Positions 19,159-27,338 of a DNA stretch of 64,000 nucleotides are shown piece by piece. The notes below the pieces were generated by a model. That model searched no databases. It had not been told where the DNA came from and saw only the letters and a list, made by a program, of their open reading frames with translations. Made by a program: the position numbers and the translations under genes. Origin of the DNA: Nocardia tengchongensis (GTDB taxonomy: Bacteria; Actinomycetota; Actinomycetes; Mycobacteriales; Mycobacteriaceae). The stretch is from NCBI RefSeq assembly GCF_018362975.1, contig NZ_CP074371.1, forward strand, positions 7,564,001 to 7,628,000, read 5' to 3'. Within the stretch, counting starts at the first letter, position 1, and every line of letters starts with the position of its first letter.

Positions 19159-19741
19159 GAAATCCGCCGATACACTGCCGCTGGCCTCCTCGGTGAAAAT
19201 CGTGACCAGCGGCGGGTTCGGGGTCGGCAAGACCACCTTCATCGGGGCCATCTCCGAGATCGAGCCGCTGGCCACCGAGGCCGCCATGACCGAGGTGTCG
19301 GTGGGGCTCGACGATCCGGGCCTGGCCACCGGCAAGACCACCACCACGGTGGCCCTGGACTTCGGCCGCATCACCCTCGACCCGAGCCTGGTGCTGTACC
19401 TGTTCGGCACGCCGGGCCAGGAGCGCTTCGAATTCCTCTGGGACGATCTGCTCGACGGCGCGCTGGGCGGGGTCATCCTGGTCGACACCAGCCGGGTCGA
19501 GGACTGCTATCCGGTGCTGGACTTCTTCGAGCAGCGCGGGACGCCGTTCGTGGTGGCCGTCAACCGATTCGAATCCGGCTCCCGGTTCGACCTCGGCGAG
19601 GTCCGCGAGGCGCTGGACCTGGCGCCCGGGATCCACCTGATGGATTGCGATGCCCGCGATCGGGAGTCGGTGAAACTCGTGCTGGTGGCGCTGCTGGAGC
19701 AGATCCTGCAGGCCCGCCGCGCCCCGGCGCTGGCGGGTTGA
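19142..19741 (+). CDS. Small GTPase-like ATP/GTP-binding protein (CvnD-like)
   Basis: Fourth conservon gene, 199 residues. The P-loop GGFGVGKTTF is at about residues 24-33, switch II-like LFGTPGQERF near 84, and the NK(x)D-equivalent AVNRFESG. These Ras-like proteins are thought to cycle GTP under Roadblock/DUF742 control. No ATG precedes the P-loop; the TTG at 19142, inside the end of the DUF742 gene with GGATCCGGGA upstream, gives the family's normal N-terminus. A long hairpin follows the stop. No cytochrome P450 gene (CvnE) follows, so this is a four-gene conservon. Confidence 0.9.
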   Translation: MFGTSEKSADTLPLASSVKIVTSGGFGVGKTTFIGAISEIEPLATEAAMTEVSVGLDDPGLATGKTTTTVALDFGRITLDPSLVLYLFGTPGQERFEFLWDDLLDGALGGVILVDTSRVEDCYPVLDFFEQRGTPFVVAVNRFESGSRFDLGEVREALDLAPGIHLMDCDARDRESVKLVLVALLEQILQARRAPALAG

Positions 19742-19759
19742 GCGGACCGCAGCACAAAA

Positions 19760-19791
19760 ATCGCCCCGGATGCGTACGCACCCGGGGCGAT
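19760..19791. terminator. Bidirectional terminator between the conservon and the 38-residue ORF
   Basis: ATCGCCCCGG pairs with CCGGGGCGAT around an inner palindrome TGCGTACGCA, giving a 10-bp outer and 5-bp inner stem. An A-run (AAAAA) comes before it on the plus strand, which would be a U-tract for minus-strand transcripts. Confidence 0.8.
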
Positions 19792-19819
19792 TGCCCGAAA
19801 CCCTTCGCGCTAATGCGAA

Positions 19820-19936
19820 TTAACGGCCGAACGAACCCGTCCACAGCGTGTTGAGAAGACCGCCGAGGGCAGCACTACCGGTGTCCAGCACGCCGTTGAG
19901 AGCAGCGGAACCAGTGTTGATGATAACCGGGATCAT
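19820..19936 (-). CDS. Novel 38-residue repetitive hydrophobic peptide
   Basis: Small ORF with a good ribosome site (AGAGAGG seven bases before the ATG at 19936) and a TAA stop, followed by terminator hairpins. The peptide starts MIPVII and consists of two near-identical 11-residue units (NTGSAALNGVL, DTGSAALGGLL), then a tail NTLWTGSFGR. It has no Cys and no classical signal peptide. Many codons end in T or C (GTT, ATC, GGT, GCT, CTC), unlike the G/C-ending usage around it and typical of very highly expressed genes. It is reminiscent in size and composition of small PorA/PorH-type peptides of mycolic-acid bacteria, but no homology is claimed. Confidence 0.62.
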   Translation of the reverse strand: MIPVIINTGSAALNGVLDTGSAALGGLLNTLWTGSFGR

Positions 19937-20012
19937 ATTTCGACCTCTCTGTTGAGTCTGCCGCCGTCCGGGATTTCCGAGCGGCGACCGGACCCACACT
20001 GCACAGCGAGAC

Positions 20013-20026
20013 TTAGGCGAACCTTG
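20013..20026 (-). promoter_or_regulatory. Partial iron-box-like (IdeR/DtxR) motif upstream of the 38-residue ORF
   Basis: Minus strand reads AAGGTTCGCCTAAG. Against the 19-bp IdeR consensus TTAGGTTAGGCTAACCTAA about 11 positions match, concentrated in the AGGTTnGCCTAA core. It sits about 75 bases upstream of the start codon at 19936. The outer half-sites are poor, so this is only a candidate. Confidence 0.3.
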
Positions 20027-20092
20027 CTCGTCGCTGAGAAGTAGCTGAGACGGGGTGTGTCGCCCGACACAATGGAGAGGACCGTCCAGTTC

Positions 20093-20581
20093 CTACTGCG
20101 GCGGGGTGGCGCCTCCCGAGTACAGACTGATCTCGCCGTCCTCCCCCAGGAACGCGTTGACCAGCATCGTTCCACTGGAACGCATTTCATCGGACTCGGG
20201 AGCGGAGGTCGTGATGGAGATCTGCGGCACCGCGGACCAGTTCACAACAAACCGATCAGGTGGTCCGTTGTGGCCGGAGAGATGCGCGAGCCGGAACACC
20301 GACACCGTTCGGCGAACGATCAGGTTCCGGACGACTTCGGCAATTCGCTCGGGGTCTTCCAGCGCGAACATGAAGCCGAACCGTAGCTCCGGAGAAGACG
20401 CATAGGCGGGCACAAATACCGAGGCTAACCGACTACGGCGCGCCGCGCCCTCGGCACGCCGAAAAGATAGCCATTCATAAGCCTCGGTAACCGAAGCCGG
20501 GCAAGGAAGCCTCACCCCGGCCGCGAAGGGCCCTCGAAGCCGTCTCACACACCGCCCGCGCAGGTGTCGATCAGCCTTCAA
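20093..20581 (-). CDS. Hypothetical protein
   Basis: Open frame of up to 162 residues with no recognised family. The C-terminal half has natural composition (RFGFMFALEDPERIAEVV, FVVNWSAVPQISI, MLVNAFLGEDGEISLYSGG). The N-terminal 40 residues are Arg-rich and may be an over-extension. The opposite-strand frames here look like shadows (Ser/Arg-rich). The start is uncertain: Met at the FGFMFALED segment or a later one is possible. The gene sits between the 38-residue ORF and the DUF4254 gene. Judged real mainly on composition. Confidence 0.42.
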   Translation of the reverse strand: MKADRHLRGRCVRRLRGPFAAGVRLPCPASVTEAYEWLSFRRAEGAARRSRLASVFVPAYASSPELRFGFMFALEDPERIAEVVRNLIVRRTVSVFRLAHLSGHNGPPDRFVVNWSAVPQISITTSAPESDEMRSSGTMLVNAFLGEDGEISLYSGGATPPQ

Positions 20582-20876
20582 CCGCAGCGGCCACGTGACC
20601 GTCTTGTAATGCTGTATAACGATTTTCAGGCAGCTTCGCCGATCACGCGCCGGATGGTTGCGCCCCTCCGACTATCGCGCTTTCCTGAATATGTCCCGCA
20701 TTATCGGACAGTCTTCTCATCGCATCGTCGCGGATTTCCCGGTTACTTCACCGTGTCGCTGGTGGTGGGCTGTTGCGTTCCGGGTGCGGGCTGCGCCGGA
20801 GCCGAGGGGAGCCCCTCCCCGAATCCCCCTCGGCCCTGGCGTATCCACACGCATGCGCCGGCCGAGGGTGGGAAAT
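20582..20876. other. Intergenic region before the DUF4254 gene
   Basis: About 295 bases with no convincing gene. It begins with a relatively AT-rich patch (about 20597-20640) that could hold divergent promoters, and contains a weak inverted repeat TGTCC-N9-GGACA (20692-20710). Frames running through it into the DUF4254 gene are read as untranslated leader. Confidence 0.4.
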
Positions 20877-21473
20877 ATGGCAATCGACTACAGCGGAGCG
20901 GGTTTCGGCGCCGAACTACCCTCGCCGGACACCCTGCTGCGCGCCTTCCGAGAACCCGTGAACACCGACCGGCGCGATCGAGACGTCCTGGAATCGGCCC
21001 ACGAGCTGGTGCGCTGCCACGAACACCGGCATCACGCCCTGGAAACGGCCCACGCCGCCGACGCCACCCCCGACGATGTCGCCGACAGCACCCACCACAT
21101 CGACCGGATCGACGAACGCCGCGCCGAACTGGTGGCCCGCATCGACGAATGGGTCGCGGTCAACATCCCGCACCGCACCGGAGCCTCCCTGCACACCGAG
21201 ACCCTCGGCGCCGTCATCGACCGGATGGCCGCGAAATGGGTTGCCGCACAACAGGCCCTGGGCAACACCGGCCCGGCGAATCCCCCTCCGAAAGCCGTCG
21301 ACGGGCGAGCCCGGCGCCGCGCCAAGGCGCATCGCGTGAGCGAGGACCGGCCGCACCGCGGCATGGACACCGAGGCCCATCTGCAGTGGTACCGGCTCGC
21401 CGAGCTCGCCGACGGCTATCGGGATCTGATCACGGAGGTCGCCCAGCACCGCCGGCGCCTCCCGACTTGGTAG
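20877..21473 (+). CDS. DUF4254-domain protein
   Basis: Hydrophilic, largely helical 198-residue protein. Residues about 30-70 (RDRDVLESAHELVRCHEHRHHALE), the HHIDRIDERRAELVARIDEWV stretch and HTETLGAVIDRMAAKW match the DUF4254 pattern, a family found in many phyla but multiplied in Nocardia. Asp, His and Arg are abundant. The ATG at 20877 is chosen for the upstream GAGGGTGGG; longer frames add an Arg/Pro-rich leader. Function unknown. It is followed by an array of three hairpins. Confidence 0.75.
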   Translation: MAIDYSGAGFGAELPSPDTLLRAFREPVNTDRRDRDVLESAHELVRCHEHRHHALETAHAADATPDDVADSTHHIDRIDERRAELVARIDEWVAVNIPHRTGASLHTETLGAVIDRMAAKWVAAQQALGNTGPANPPPKAVDGRARRRAKAHRVSEDRPHRGMDTEAHLQWYRLAELADGYRDLITEVAQHRRRLPTW

Positions 21474-21494
21474 ATACAACTCTCGAAACTCTCA

Positions 21495-21561
21495 GGGGCT
21501 TCGCCCCGAACCCCCTCGAGATTCCGGGGGCCAGGCCCCCGGACCCCCGCTAGCGGGGGTC
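21495..21561. terminator. Array of three consecutive hairpins between convergent genes
   Basis: Stem-loop 1 is GGGGC-TTC-GCCCC (21495-21507). Stem-loop 2 is CCGGGGG-CCAGG-CCCCCGG (21524-21542). The third is a perfect 20-bp palindrome at 21542-21561, arms GACCCCCGCT and AGCGGGGGTC, which includes the stop codon of the minus-strand gene. It probably stops transcription in both directions. Confidence 0.7.
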
Positions 21562-21897
21562 GATCACCTCGGCGTCGATGACATCGGACTGCGTCACGCG
21601 CTCGCTGTGAACCGGGTTCGCAGCCGAATCCTCCTGCGCGAGTGTCGGTTCCGGAGCCTCATCGACGTCGTCGTCGAGGTCGTCGGACAGGTCGGCGGCG
21701 CGCTGGGCGGCGGCGTCCTTCTCGGCGGCGGCCGCGGCTTCGCGCATCTCGATGGCATCGGTGATCCAGTCACCGATCTCCCGGGTCACCTCGGCGACGG
21801 TGCCGGTGATGATCGATGCGATATTGCCGACGTGCCGTGCTCCCGACGACGTCAATTCCTGGATCAGATCCTTGTTGCTCTCGAATTTAGAAATCAT
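21550..21897 (-). CDS. Hypothetical acidic protein in the desaturase operon
   Basis: 115 residues, no recognised family. The N-terminal half (MISKFESNKDLIQELTSSGARHVGNIASIITGTVAEVTREIGDW) is predicted helical and amphipathic. A heptad-like Ala/Glu stretch follows (MREAAAAAEKDAAAQRAADL), then a strongly acidic tail. Its ATG directly follows the desaturase TAA with no gap, so the two are co-translated. It may be a small partner or localisation factor for the desaturase. Resemblance to phasin or apolipoprotein-like helical proteins is only superficial. Confidence 0.68.
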   Translation of the reverse strand: MISKFESNKDLIQELTSSGARHVGNIASIITGTVAEVTREIGDWITDAIEMREAAAAAEKDAAAQRAADLSDDLDDDVDEAPEPTLAQEDSAANPVHSERVTQSDVIDAEVIDPR

Positions 21898-23046
21898 TTA
21901 CACGCCCACTTCACTCGCCTGCCCCTGGCGCATCACGATAACACCGGCCTCCCCTGAATTCTTGACCAGGAACGGCGGCAGCGCCAGCTTGAACAGCTTC
22001 CCCCACACCGAGCCGATCTGCTTGGCGAAGCCTCCGGTGTTGTACGGCAAACCGTGCTTTTCGCACAGCGCCCGCACCTCGGGAGCCATTTCCGGGTAAC
22101 GGTTGGCGGGCAGGTCCGGGAACAGGTGGTGCTCGATCTGGTGCGACAGGTTGCCCGACATCACATGGAACAGCTTGCTGCCCTGGATATTGGCCGAGCC
22201 CAGCATCTGGCGCACGTACCACTCACCCTGGGTCTCCTCGGCGCACTCCTCCTTGGTGAACGTCTGTACGCCGGAGGGGAAGTGCCCGCAGAAGATGATC
22301 GAGAAGGTCCACAGGTTGCGCACGATATTGGCGGTGAAGTTGGCCGCCAGCGTGGACAGGAACAGCGGTCCGGTCAGCGCCGGGAACACCACGTAGTCCT
22401 TGAGGACCTGGCGGCCGGCCTTGCGGCTCTGCCCCTTCAGCAGTGTCTTCACATCCGCCCACGACTTCTTGCCGCGCACGATGTTCTCGACCTCCAGGTC
22501 GTGGCCCATCACGCCCCACTCGAACGCCACCATCAGCATGAAGGCGTAGAGCGGGTTGCCCAGTCGCAGCGGATTCCACGGCTGCGCCTCGTCCACGCGC
22601 AGGATGCCGTAACCGATGTCGCGGTCCATGTCGAGGATGTTGGTGTAGGTGTGGTGCATGTAGTTGTGCGAGTGCCGCCACTGGTCGGCCGGGCAGACCG
22701 TATCCCATTCGAAGACACGGGAATTCAGGGTCGGCTCACGCATCCAGTCCCACTGGCCGTGCATGACGTTGTGGCCGATCTCCATGTTGTCGAGGATCTT
22801 CGACACGCTCAGCGCGGCCACGCCCGCCAGCCAGAACGGGGGCAGGAAGCCCAGGTAGAGCAGGCCGCGGCCGGCGATCTCGAGGCCGCGCTGGGCCTTG
22901 ATCACCCTGTAGATGTACTCGCGGTCGCGGTCGCCCAGGTCGGCGGTGACGCGGGCGCGCAGCGCGTCGAGCTCGCGGCCGATCTCCTCGACCTGCTCGA
23001 CGCTGAGGACCAGCGGACCTTCGGGGGTTTCGGTAAGAATCGCCAT
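21898..23046 (-). CDS. Membrane fatty acid (acyl-CoA) desaturase, DesA3-like
   Basis: Di-iron integral-membrane desaturase of 382 residues. All three histidine boxes are present: HNVMHG (about 93), HSHNYMHH (about 124) and HQIEHH (about 308). Hydrophobic hairpins lie at about 60-85 and 225-255. This layout matches stearoyl-CoA delta-9 desaturases of the mycobacterial DesA3 type. The reductase that supplies electrons is encoded 12 bases upstream, as in mycobacteria. The pair makes unsaturated fatty acids for membrane fluidity. Confidence 0.92.
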   Translation of the reverse strand: MAILTETPEGPLVLSVEQVEEIGRELDALRARVTADLGDRDREYIYRVIKAQRGLEIAGRGLLYLGFLPPFWLAGVAALSVSKILDNMEIGHNVMHGQWDWMREPTLNSRVFEWDTVCPADQWRHSHNYMHHTYTNILDMDRDIGYGILRVDEAQPWNPLRLGNPLYAFMLMVAFEWGVMGHDLEVENIVRGKKSWADVKTLLKGQSRKAGRQVLKDYVVFPALTGPLFLSTLAANFTANIVRNLWTFSIIFCGHFPSGVQTFTKEECAEETQGEWYVRQMLGSANIQGSKLFHVMSGNLSHQIEHHLFPDLPANRYPEMAPEVRALCEKHGLPYNTGGFAKQIGSVWGKLFKLALPPFLVKNSGEAGVIVMRQGQASEVGV

Positions 23047-23058
23047 GATGTCTCCCGT

Positions 23059-24123
23059 TCAAAGAGCGATGTCGACGTCCCCGACGGGGGCGCTGATGCA
23101 GATCTGGATTTGCTGATCGGGGTCGCTGTCGAGCTCCCCGGTGCGCAGATTGCGGGTGCAGCCGCTGCGCTTGACGGCCGTGCAGGAGAAGCAGATGCCC
23201 ATGCGGCAGCCGTACTCCGGGGTCAGGCCGGCGGCTTCGGCCTGCTCGAGCAGGCTCTCGCCGGTGTTCTCGGCGACCACGCCACTGCCGGAGAAGGTCA
23301 CCTTGCCCTCGGCGTCGGCGGGGTCCACCACGGCGGTGGTGAGGGTGAACTCCTCGCTGTGCAACCGCGGGCCGAGCTGTTCGGCCTCGTAGACGGTGCG
23401 GACCGCGGCCATCAGGCCGGGCGGGCCGCACAGGTAGGTCTGCGCGTCGGCGAACCAGGGCGCGAGGGCCTCCAGCTCGTCGTAGCCGAAACCGGCGTCG
23501 CGCTGGGTCTCCGGGTAGCGGAATTCCACCCGCACATTGCTGTGCTGCATGGCGATCGCCTCGAGCTCCTCGCGGTGCGCGACGAATTCCGGCGAACGGT
23601 TGTAATGCAGGAACAGGATGCGGCCGCGGTAGCTCTCGTTGGCGAGGGTGCGCAGCATGGACAGCACCGGGGTGATGCCGCTGCCGCCGCTGATCAGCAC
23701 CACCGACTCGGGCCGCGACGCGGGCAGGTGGAACACGCCGGCGGCGGGCTCCAGGTCCACCACCATGCCGGGAATGGCGTTGTCGTGCAGGTGATTCGAG
23801 ACCAGCCCGTGCGGGTGCGCCTTGATCGTGAGTTCGATGTGCCGGTCGCGACGCCCCTCGGCGTTGACCGGCGAATAGCAGCGGGTGTGGCGGACGCCGT
23901 CGATCACGACGCCGATCTGGACGTACTGCCCCGCCACGTGCCCGGACCACTGCCGGGCGGGCTTCAGCGTGAGGGTGACCGAGCCGACCGCGCTGCGCCG
24001 CACGTGGGTGATCTCCGCGCGCATCGAGCGCCGGGTCAGGGTCGGGCGCACCAGCTCGAGGTAGCGATCCAGCGGGTGCGGGGTGGTCATTGTCTTCTGC
24101 ACCAGGTCGAGTAGTCCGACCAT
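23059..24123 (-). CDS. Ferredoxin-NADP reductase-type electron donor for the desaturase
   Basis: 354-residue oxidoreductase with an N-terminal FAD-binding barrel (RCYSPVNA), an NAD(P)-binding domain (VVLISGGSGITPVLSML, LCGPPGLM) and a C-terminal plant-type 2Fe-2S ferredoxin domain with cysteines in GCRMGICFSC and the later Cys of RSGC. This is the Rv3230c-like partner of DesA3. The ATG at 24123 has AGGAGG six bases upstream. It is the first gene of a three-gene operon divergent from a TetR gene; the spacer holds palindromes. Confidence 0.92.
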   Translation of the reverse strand: MVGLLDLVQKTMTTPHPLDRYLELVRPTLTRRSMRAEITHVRRSAVGSVTLTLKPARQWSGHVAGQYVQIGVVIDGVRHTRCYSPVNAEGRRDRHIELTIKAHPHGLVSNHLHDNAIPGMVVDLEPAAGVFHLPASRPESVVLISGGSGITPVLSMLRTLANESYRGRILFLHYNRSPEFVAHREELEAIAMQHSNVRVEFRYPETQRDAGFGYDELEALAPWFADAQTYLCGPPGLMAAVRTVYEAEQLGPRLHSEEFTLTTAVVDPADAEGKVTFSGSGVVAENTGESLLEQAEAAGLTPEYGCRMGICFSCTAVKRSGCTRNLRTGELDSDPDQQIQICISAPVGDVDIAL

Positions 24124-24236
24124 GTGAGCCTCCTGTCGCGTCGCCGGGCACAGCGACGCCTCTCCACGTTCGATGCGGCTTCCGAGCCGGCGCCGAGGTC
24201 CACACTGACTTCGACGCCGTTTCGGTGCACATCTGT

Positions 24237-24301
24237 ACACTGAGATAGTGTGCCCGGTGAAGCCACTCCAGTTCAACCGGCAGTTCGTGTGACCCACACG
24301 A
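24237..24301. promoter_or_regulatory. Palindromes in the desaturase/TetR divergent promoter
   Basis: Two inverted repeats lie in the intergenic region. ACACT-N5-AGTGT is at 24237-24251. TCGTGTG-ACC-CACACGA, a perfect 7-bp-arm palindrome, is at 24285-24301. A third, GCTCAT-N4-ATGAGC, overlaps the TetR start at 24337-24352. The 24285 site is the best candidate operator for the adjacent TetR regulator. Confidence 0.5.
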
Positions 24302-24322
24302 CATCTCTCGAATGGAACGAAT

Positions 24323-24955
24323 GTGAACGCATGTATGCTCATCGAGATGAGCGAGCAGGCAGCTACCCGAGTCGAGCGCAAAGAACGCACCCGCGCGGCG
24401 CTGCTCGACGGCACCCTCGCCCTGGCCGCCGACCGTGGCTTCGCCGCCCTGTCACTGCGTGAGATCGCCCGCTCGGCCGGCATCGTGCCGACCGCGTTCT
24501 ACCGGCACTTCACCTCCCTCGACGAACTCGGCACCACGCTGGTCGAGGAAGGCGTGCGGCAACTGCGCCTGGCACTGCGCGAAATGCGGCGCACCCCCAA
24601 CCCGGCCCTCGCCCAGACCGTGCGCTTCGTGTTCGAGCAGGTCGACGAGAAACGGGACCTGTGGGGGTTCCTGATTCGCGAACGCCACGGCGGGTCGGCG
24701 CCACTGCGGGGGGCCATCTCGGTCGAAATGCAGCTCATCGAACGGGAACTGGTGGTCGACCTGTCCCGGGTGCGCGCGCTGGACGCGTGGACACCCGACG
24801 ATCTGGAGCTGGCCGCGGACCTCATCGTGTCCACCGTCGCCGACCGGATCGCCGACTACCTGATGGCCGAGCCCCGCGAGAGCGCGCGCACCGTGGAACG
24901 GGCCGTGCTGCAGGTGCGGCTGATCGCACTCGGCATGGGCGTCTGGCGACCCTGA
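24323..24955 (+). CDS. TetR-family regulator divergent from the desaturase operon
   Basis: 210-residue TetR/AcrR regulator. The helix-turn-helix is RGFAALSLREIARSAGIVPTAFYRHFTSLDEL (about 38-70). The ligand domain resembles DesT/FadR-like regulators of unsaturated fatty acid synthesis, which are typically divergent from a desaturase plus oxidoreductase pair, as here. The GTG at 24323 has GGA five bases upstream; ATG at 24335 or 24347 is also possible. Predicted to repress the reductase-desaturase operon and itself through the palindromes at 24237-24301, probably in response to acyl-CoA. Confidence 0.85.
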   Translation: MNACMLIEMSEQAATRVERKERTRAALLDGTLALAADRGFAALSLREIARSAGIVPTAFYRHFTSLDELGTTLVEEGVRQLRLALREMRRTPNPALAQTVRFVFEQVDEKRDLWGFLIRERHGGSAPLRGAISVEMQLIERELVVDLSRVRALDAWTPDDLELAADLIVSTVADRIADYLMAEPRESARTVERAVLQVRLIALGMGVWRP

Positions 24956-24976
24956 GATCACCCCGTTACGCCGAGT

Positions 24977-26311
24977 TCACCTGTCGCCCAGGTCATCTCC
25001 GCGCACCGGCAGCAACAGCATCAGACCCACGACCAGCACCAGCAGCAAACCCACGATGCCCGCCCGCTCGGCGTCGAACGCCCACACGAAGAAGCCGAAA
25101 AGGGTTGGGGCGAGGAAAGACACGGCACGGCCGGTGGTCGCGTAGAGCCCGAACATCTGGCCCTCGCGGCCCGGCGGCGACACGCGCGCCAGAAACGAAC
25201 GCGCGGAAGCCTGTGCGGGACCGACGAATACGGTCAGCAGCAGGCCGAAGATCCAGAACATCAACGGCCCCGACAACACCAGCAGGAACGACCCGCACAC
25301 GATCATGCCGAGCAGTGAGGCGACGATCACCGCCTTCGGCCCGGTGCGGTCGTCGAACCGGCCGCCGACCAGCGCGCCCAGCGCCGCAACCACATTCGCG
25401 GCGATACCGAACAACAGCACATCCGCGTCGGCGATGCCGTACACCTTCACCGCCAGAATCGCGCCGAAGGTGAACACGCCCGCCAGCCCGTCCCGGAAGA
25501 CCGCGCTGGCCAGCAGGAAACCCACCGTGCGCCGATCGGTGCGCCACAGCTCCCGCACATCGCGGAACAGCACCCGGTACGAGCTCAGGAACGCCCGGCC
25601 GCGCACCGCCGCACCGGGATCCGCGTCGGTGCGCGGCACCTCCGGCACGAACAGGAACAACGGCACCGCGAACCCCGCGAACCACACCGCCGCCAGCACC
25701 GCGACCAGCCGGATGTTCAACCCGTCCTCGATCGGCACCCCGAGCAGGCCGCGATTGTCGCCCTTGCCCGCGATGAATCCGACATAGCTGATCAGCAGCA
25801 GGATGATTCCGCCGAAATAGCCCATGGACCAGCCGAATCCGGAGACCCGGCCGACATTCGCGGGCGTGGACACCTGGCGCAGCATCGCGAAGTACGGGAC
25901 ATGCGACAGCTCGAAGCTCGCCGAACCGATGGCCAGCAGCAGCAGTCCGACCCACAGGTAGTGGTAGTCGTCCTTGACGAAGAACATCGCCGCCATCAGC
26001 AGCACGGTCACCGTGGTCAGAATCCCCAGGGCGAGTTTGCGTCTCGCCGTGGCGTCGAACCACTGACCCGCCACCGGCGCGGTCAACGCCACCACCAGTC
26101 CCGCCGCCCCCAGCGCCCACCCCAGCCAGGCGCTCGCCGAGATTCCGCCCGGCAACTCCTTGCCTACCTTGTCGGTCAGATACACCGAGAAGACGAAGGT
26201 GAGAATCACCGCGTTGAACGAGGCCCCCGCCCAATCCCAGAACCCCCACGTCAGCACCGTCCCCCGCCCGGTCGCCTGCCCCACGGTGACTTCTCCCGAG
26301 CGCTCGGTCAT
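24977..26311 (-). CDS. MFS transporter, UMF1/Atg22-like
   Basis: 444-residue membrane protein with about 12 hydrophobic segments. The N-terminus WGFWDWAGASFNAVILTFVFSVYLT is characteristic of the UMF1/Atg22-like group. SHVPYFAMLRQVSTPANVGRVSGFGWSMGYFGG and PSFLARVSPPGREGQMFGLYATTGRAV-type segments also match (here ASARSFLARVSPPGREG). The start at 26311 (MTERSGEVTVGQ) avoids a non-conserved leader. Substrate unknown. Convergent with the TetR gene. Confidence 0.82.
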   Translation of the reverse strand: MTERSGEVTVGQATGRGTVLTWGFWDWAGASFNAVILTFVFSVYLTDKVGKELPGGISASAWLGWALGAAGLVVALTAPVAGQWFDATARRKLALGILTTVTVLLMAAMFFVKDDYHYLWVGLLLLAIGSASFELSHVPYFAMLRQVSTPANVGRVSGFGWSMGYFGGIILLLISYVGFIAGKGDNRGLLGVPIEDGLNIRLVAVLAAVWFAGFAVPLFLFVPEVPRTDADPGAAVRGRAFLSSYRVLFRDVRELWRTDRRTVGFLLASAVFRDGLAGVFTFGAILAVKVYGIADADVLLFGIAANVVAALGALVGGRFDDRTGPKAVIVASLLGMIVCGSFLLVLSGPLMFWIFGLLLTVFVGPAQASARSFLARVSPPGREGQMFGLYATTGRAVSFLAPTLFGFFVWAFDAERAGIVGLLLVLVVGLMLLLPVRGDDLGDR

Positions 26312-26374
26312 GCAGCGCAGAGTAAGCGACCGAACACGACTCGCGTGCGACATCCGCGCACGCCGCGAGCCAGG

Positions 26375-27337
26375 TCAGGCCAGGGTCCGGCCGTGCACCC
26401 GCTCGACGTGCTCGGCCCACGGGCGGCGGCGCTCCGCCTCGGTCATGGCGAGCAGGGTGCGCAACGTGTCCCAGGCCGCGGGCGTGGACGGCGTCCAGAC
26501 CTGCATCCACGCACCCGCGATCGACGGCAGCGACATGCTGGTCATGTACATCTCGAGGGTGCCGACCGCGAGATTGCGGACCACCCGGGTGCGGCCGACC
26601 GGGAGCGCGACATCATTGCGGGCCCACAGTTCCGCGAAATGCGGACTGTCGGAGACCATGCCGTCGATGAACTGCGTCCACTCCGGGTCACCCAGATTGC
26701 GGGCGTACGCGGCCCGCAGGTAGCCGACCATGCGGGCCAGATGATCGGGTTCGGAATTCACCGGGTACGGGGTGCAGCACTCGTCGGCCAGGAAGACCTT
26801 GCGCAGCACATTGCGATGGCCGGTCACGAACAGCGGATACAGCGCTTCGTAGGCGGCATTGTGGGCGAGCACATCGTATTTGGAGCTGAACAGGGTCGCC
26901 GGCAGCGGATGCAGATGATCGAGAATCGTCTGCACCTCCTCGGGCACCGGCTCCTCGACGACCAACGCCGGCGCCGTCGGCACATCGGCCAGCCGATACA
27001 AATGCGCGTGCTCCGCCCCGTCCAGGCACAACGCCCGCGCGATCGCATCCAGCACCTGCACACTGCAATTGATGTCACGCCCCTGCTCGAGCCACGTGTA
27101 CCAGGTGATCCCCACCCCAGCCAGCTGCGCCACTTCTTCCCGCCGCAACCCCGGCGTCCGCCGCCGCACCCCCACCGGCAGCCCCACATCCTCCGGCCGA
27201 ATCCGCGCCCGCCGAGACTTCAAGAACGTCGACAACTCTCCCCGGCGCACCTTGCGCACCGACCGCGAATCACCGCTGCGCGCACCCGCCCCCGCGGTCC
27301 GCTCGACGAGAACGTTGTAACCCGCTGCTGACACCAT
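26375..27337 (-). CDS. XRE-type regulator with MmyB-like ligand domain
   Basis: About 320 residues. The helix-turn-helix (FLKSRRARIRPEDVGLPVGVRRRTPGLRREEVAQLAGVGITWYTWLEQG) comes before an MmyB-like sensor domain (VLAHNAAYEALYP, NLARMV-like HLARMVGYLRAAYARN). MmyB-type regulators usually control a nearby metabolic or export gene. The start at 27337 lies directly beside a 58-bp element that recurs upstream of the MFS exporter at 28300, which suggests autoregulation and control of the exporter. An internal start nearer the helix-turn-helix cannot be excluded. Confidence 0.85.
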   Translation of the reverse strand: MVSAAGYNVLVERTAGAGARSGDSRSVRKVRRGELSTFLKSRRARIRPEDVGLPVGVRRRTPGLRREEVAQLAGVGITWYTWLEQGRDINCSVQVLDAIARALCLDGAEHAHLYRLADVPTAPALVVEEPVPEEVQTILDHLHPLPATLFSSKYDVLAHNAAYEALYPLFVTGHRNVLRKVFLADECCTPYPVNSEPDHLARMVGYLRAAYARNLGDPEWTQFIDGMVSDSPHFAELWARNDVALPVGRTRVVRNLAVGTLEMYMTSMSLPSIAGAWMQVWTPSTPAAWDTLRTLLAMTEAERRRPWAEHVERVHGRTLA

Positions 27338-27338
27338 C

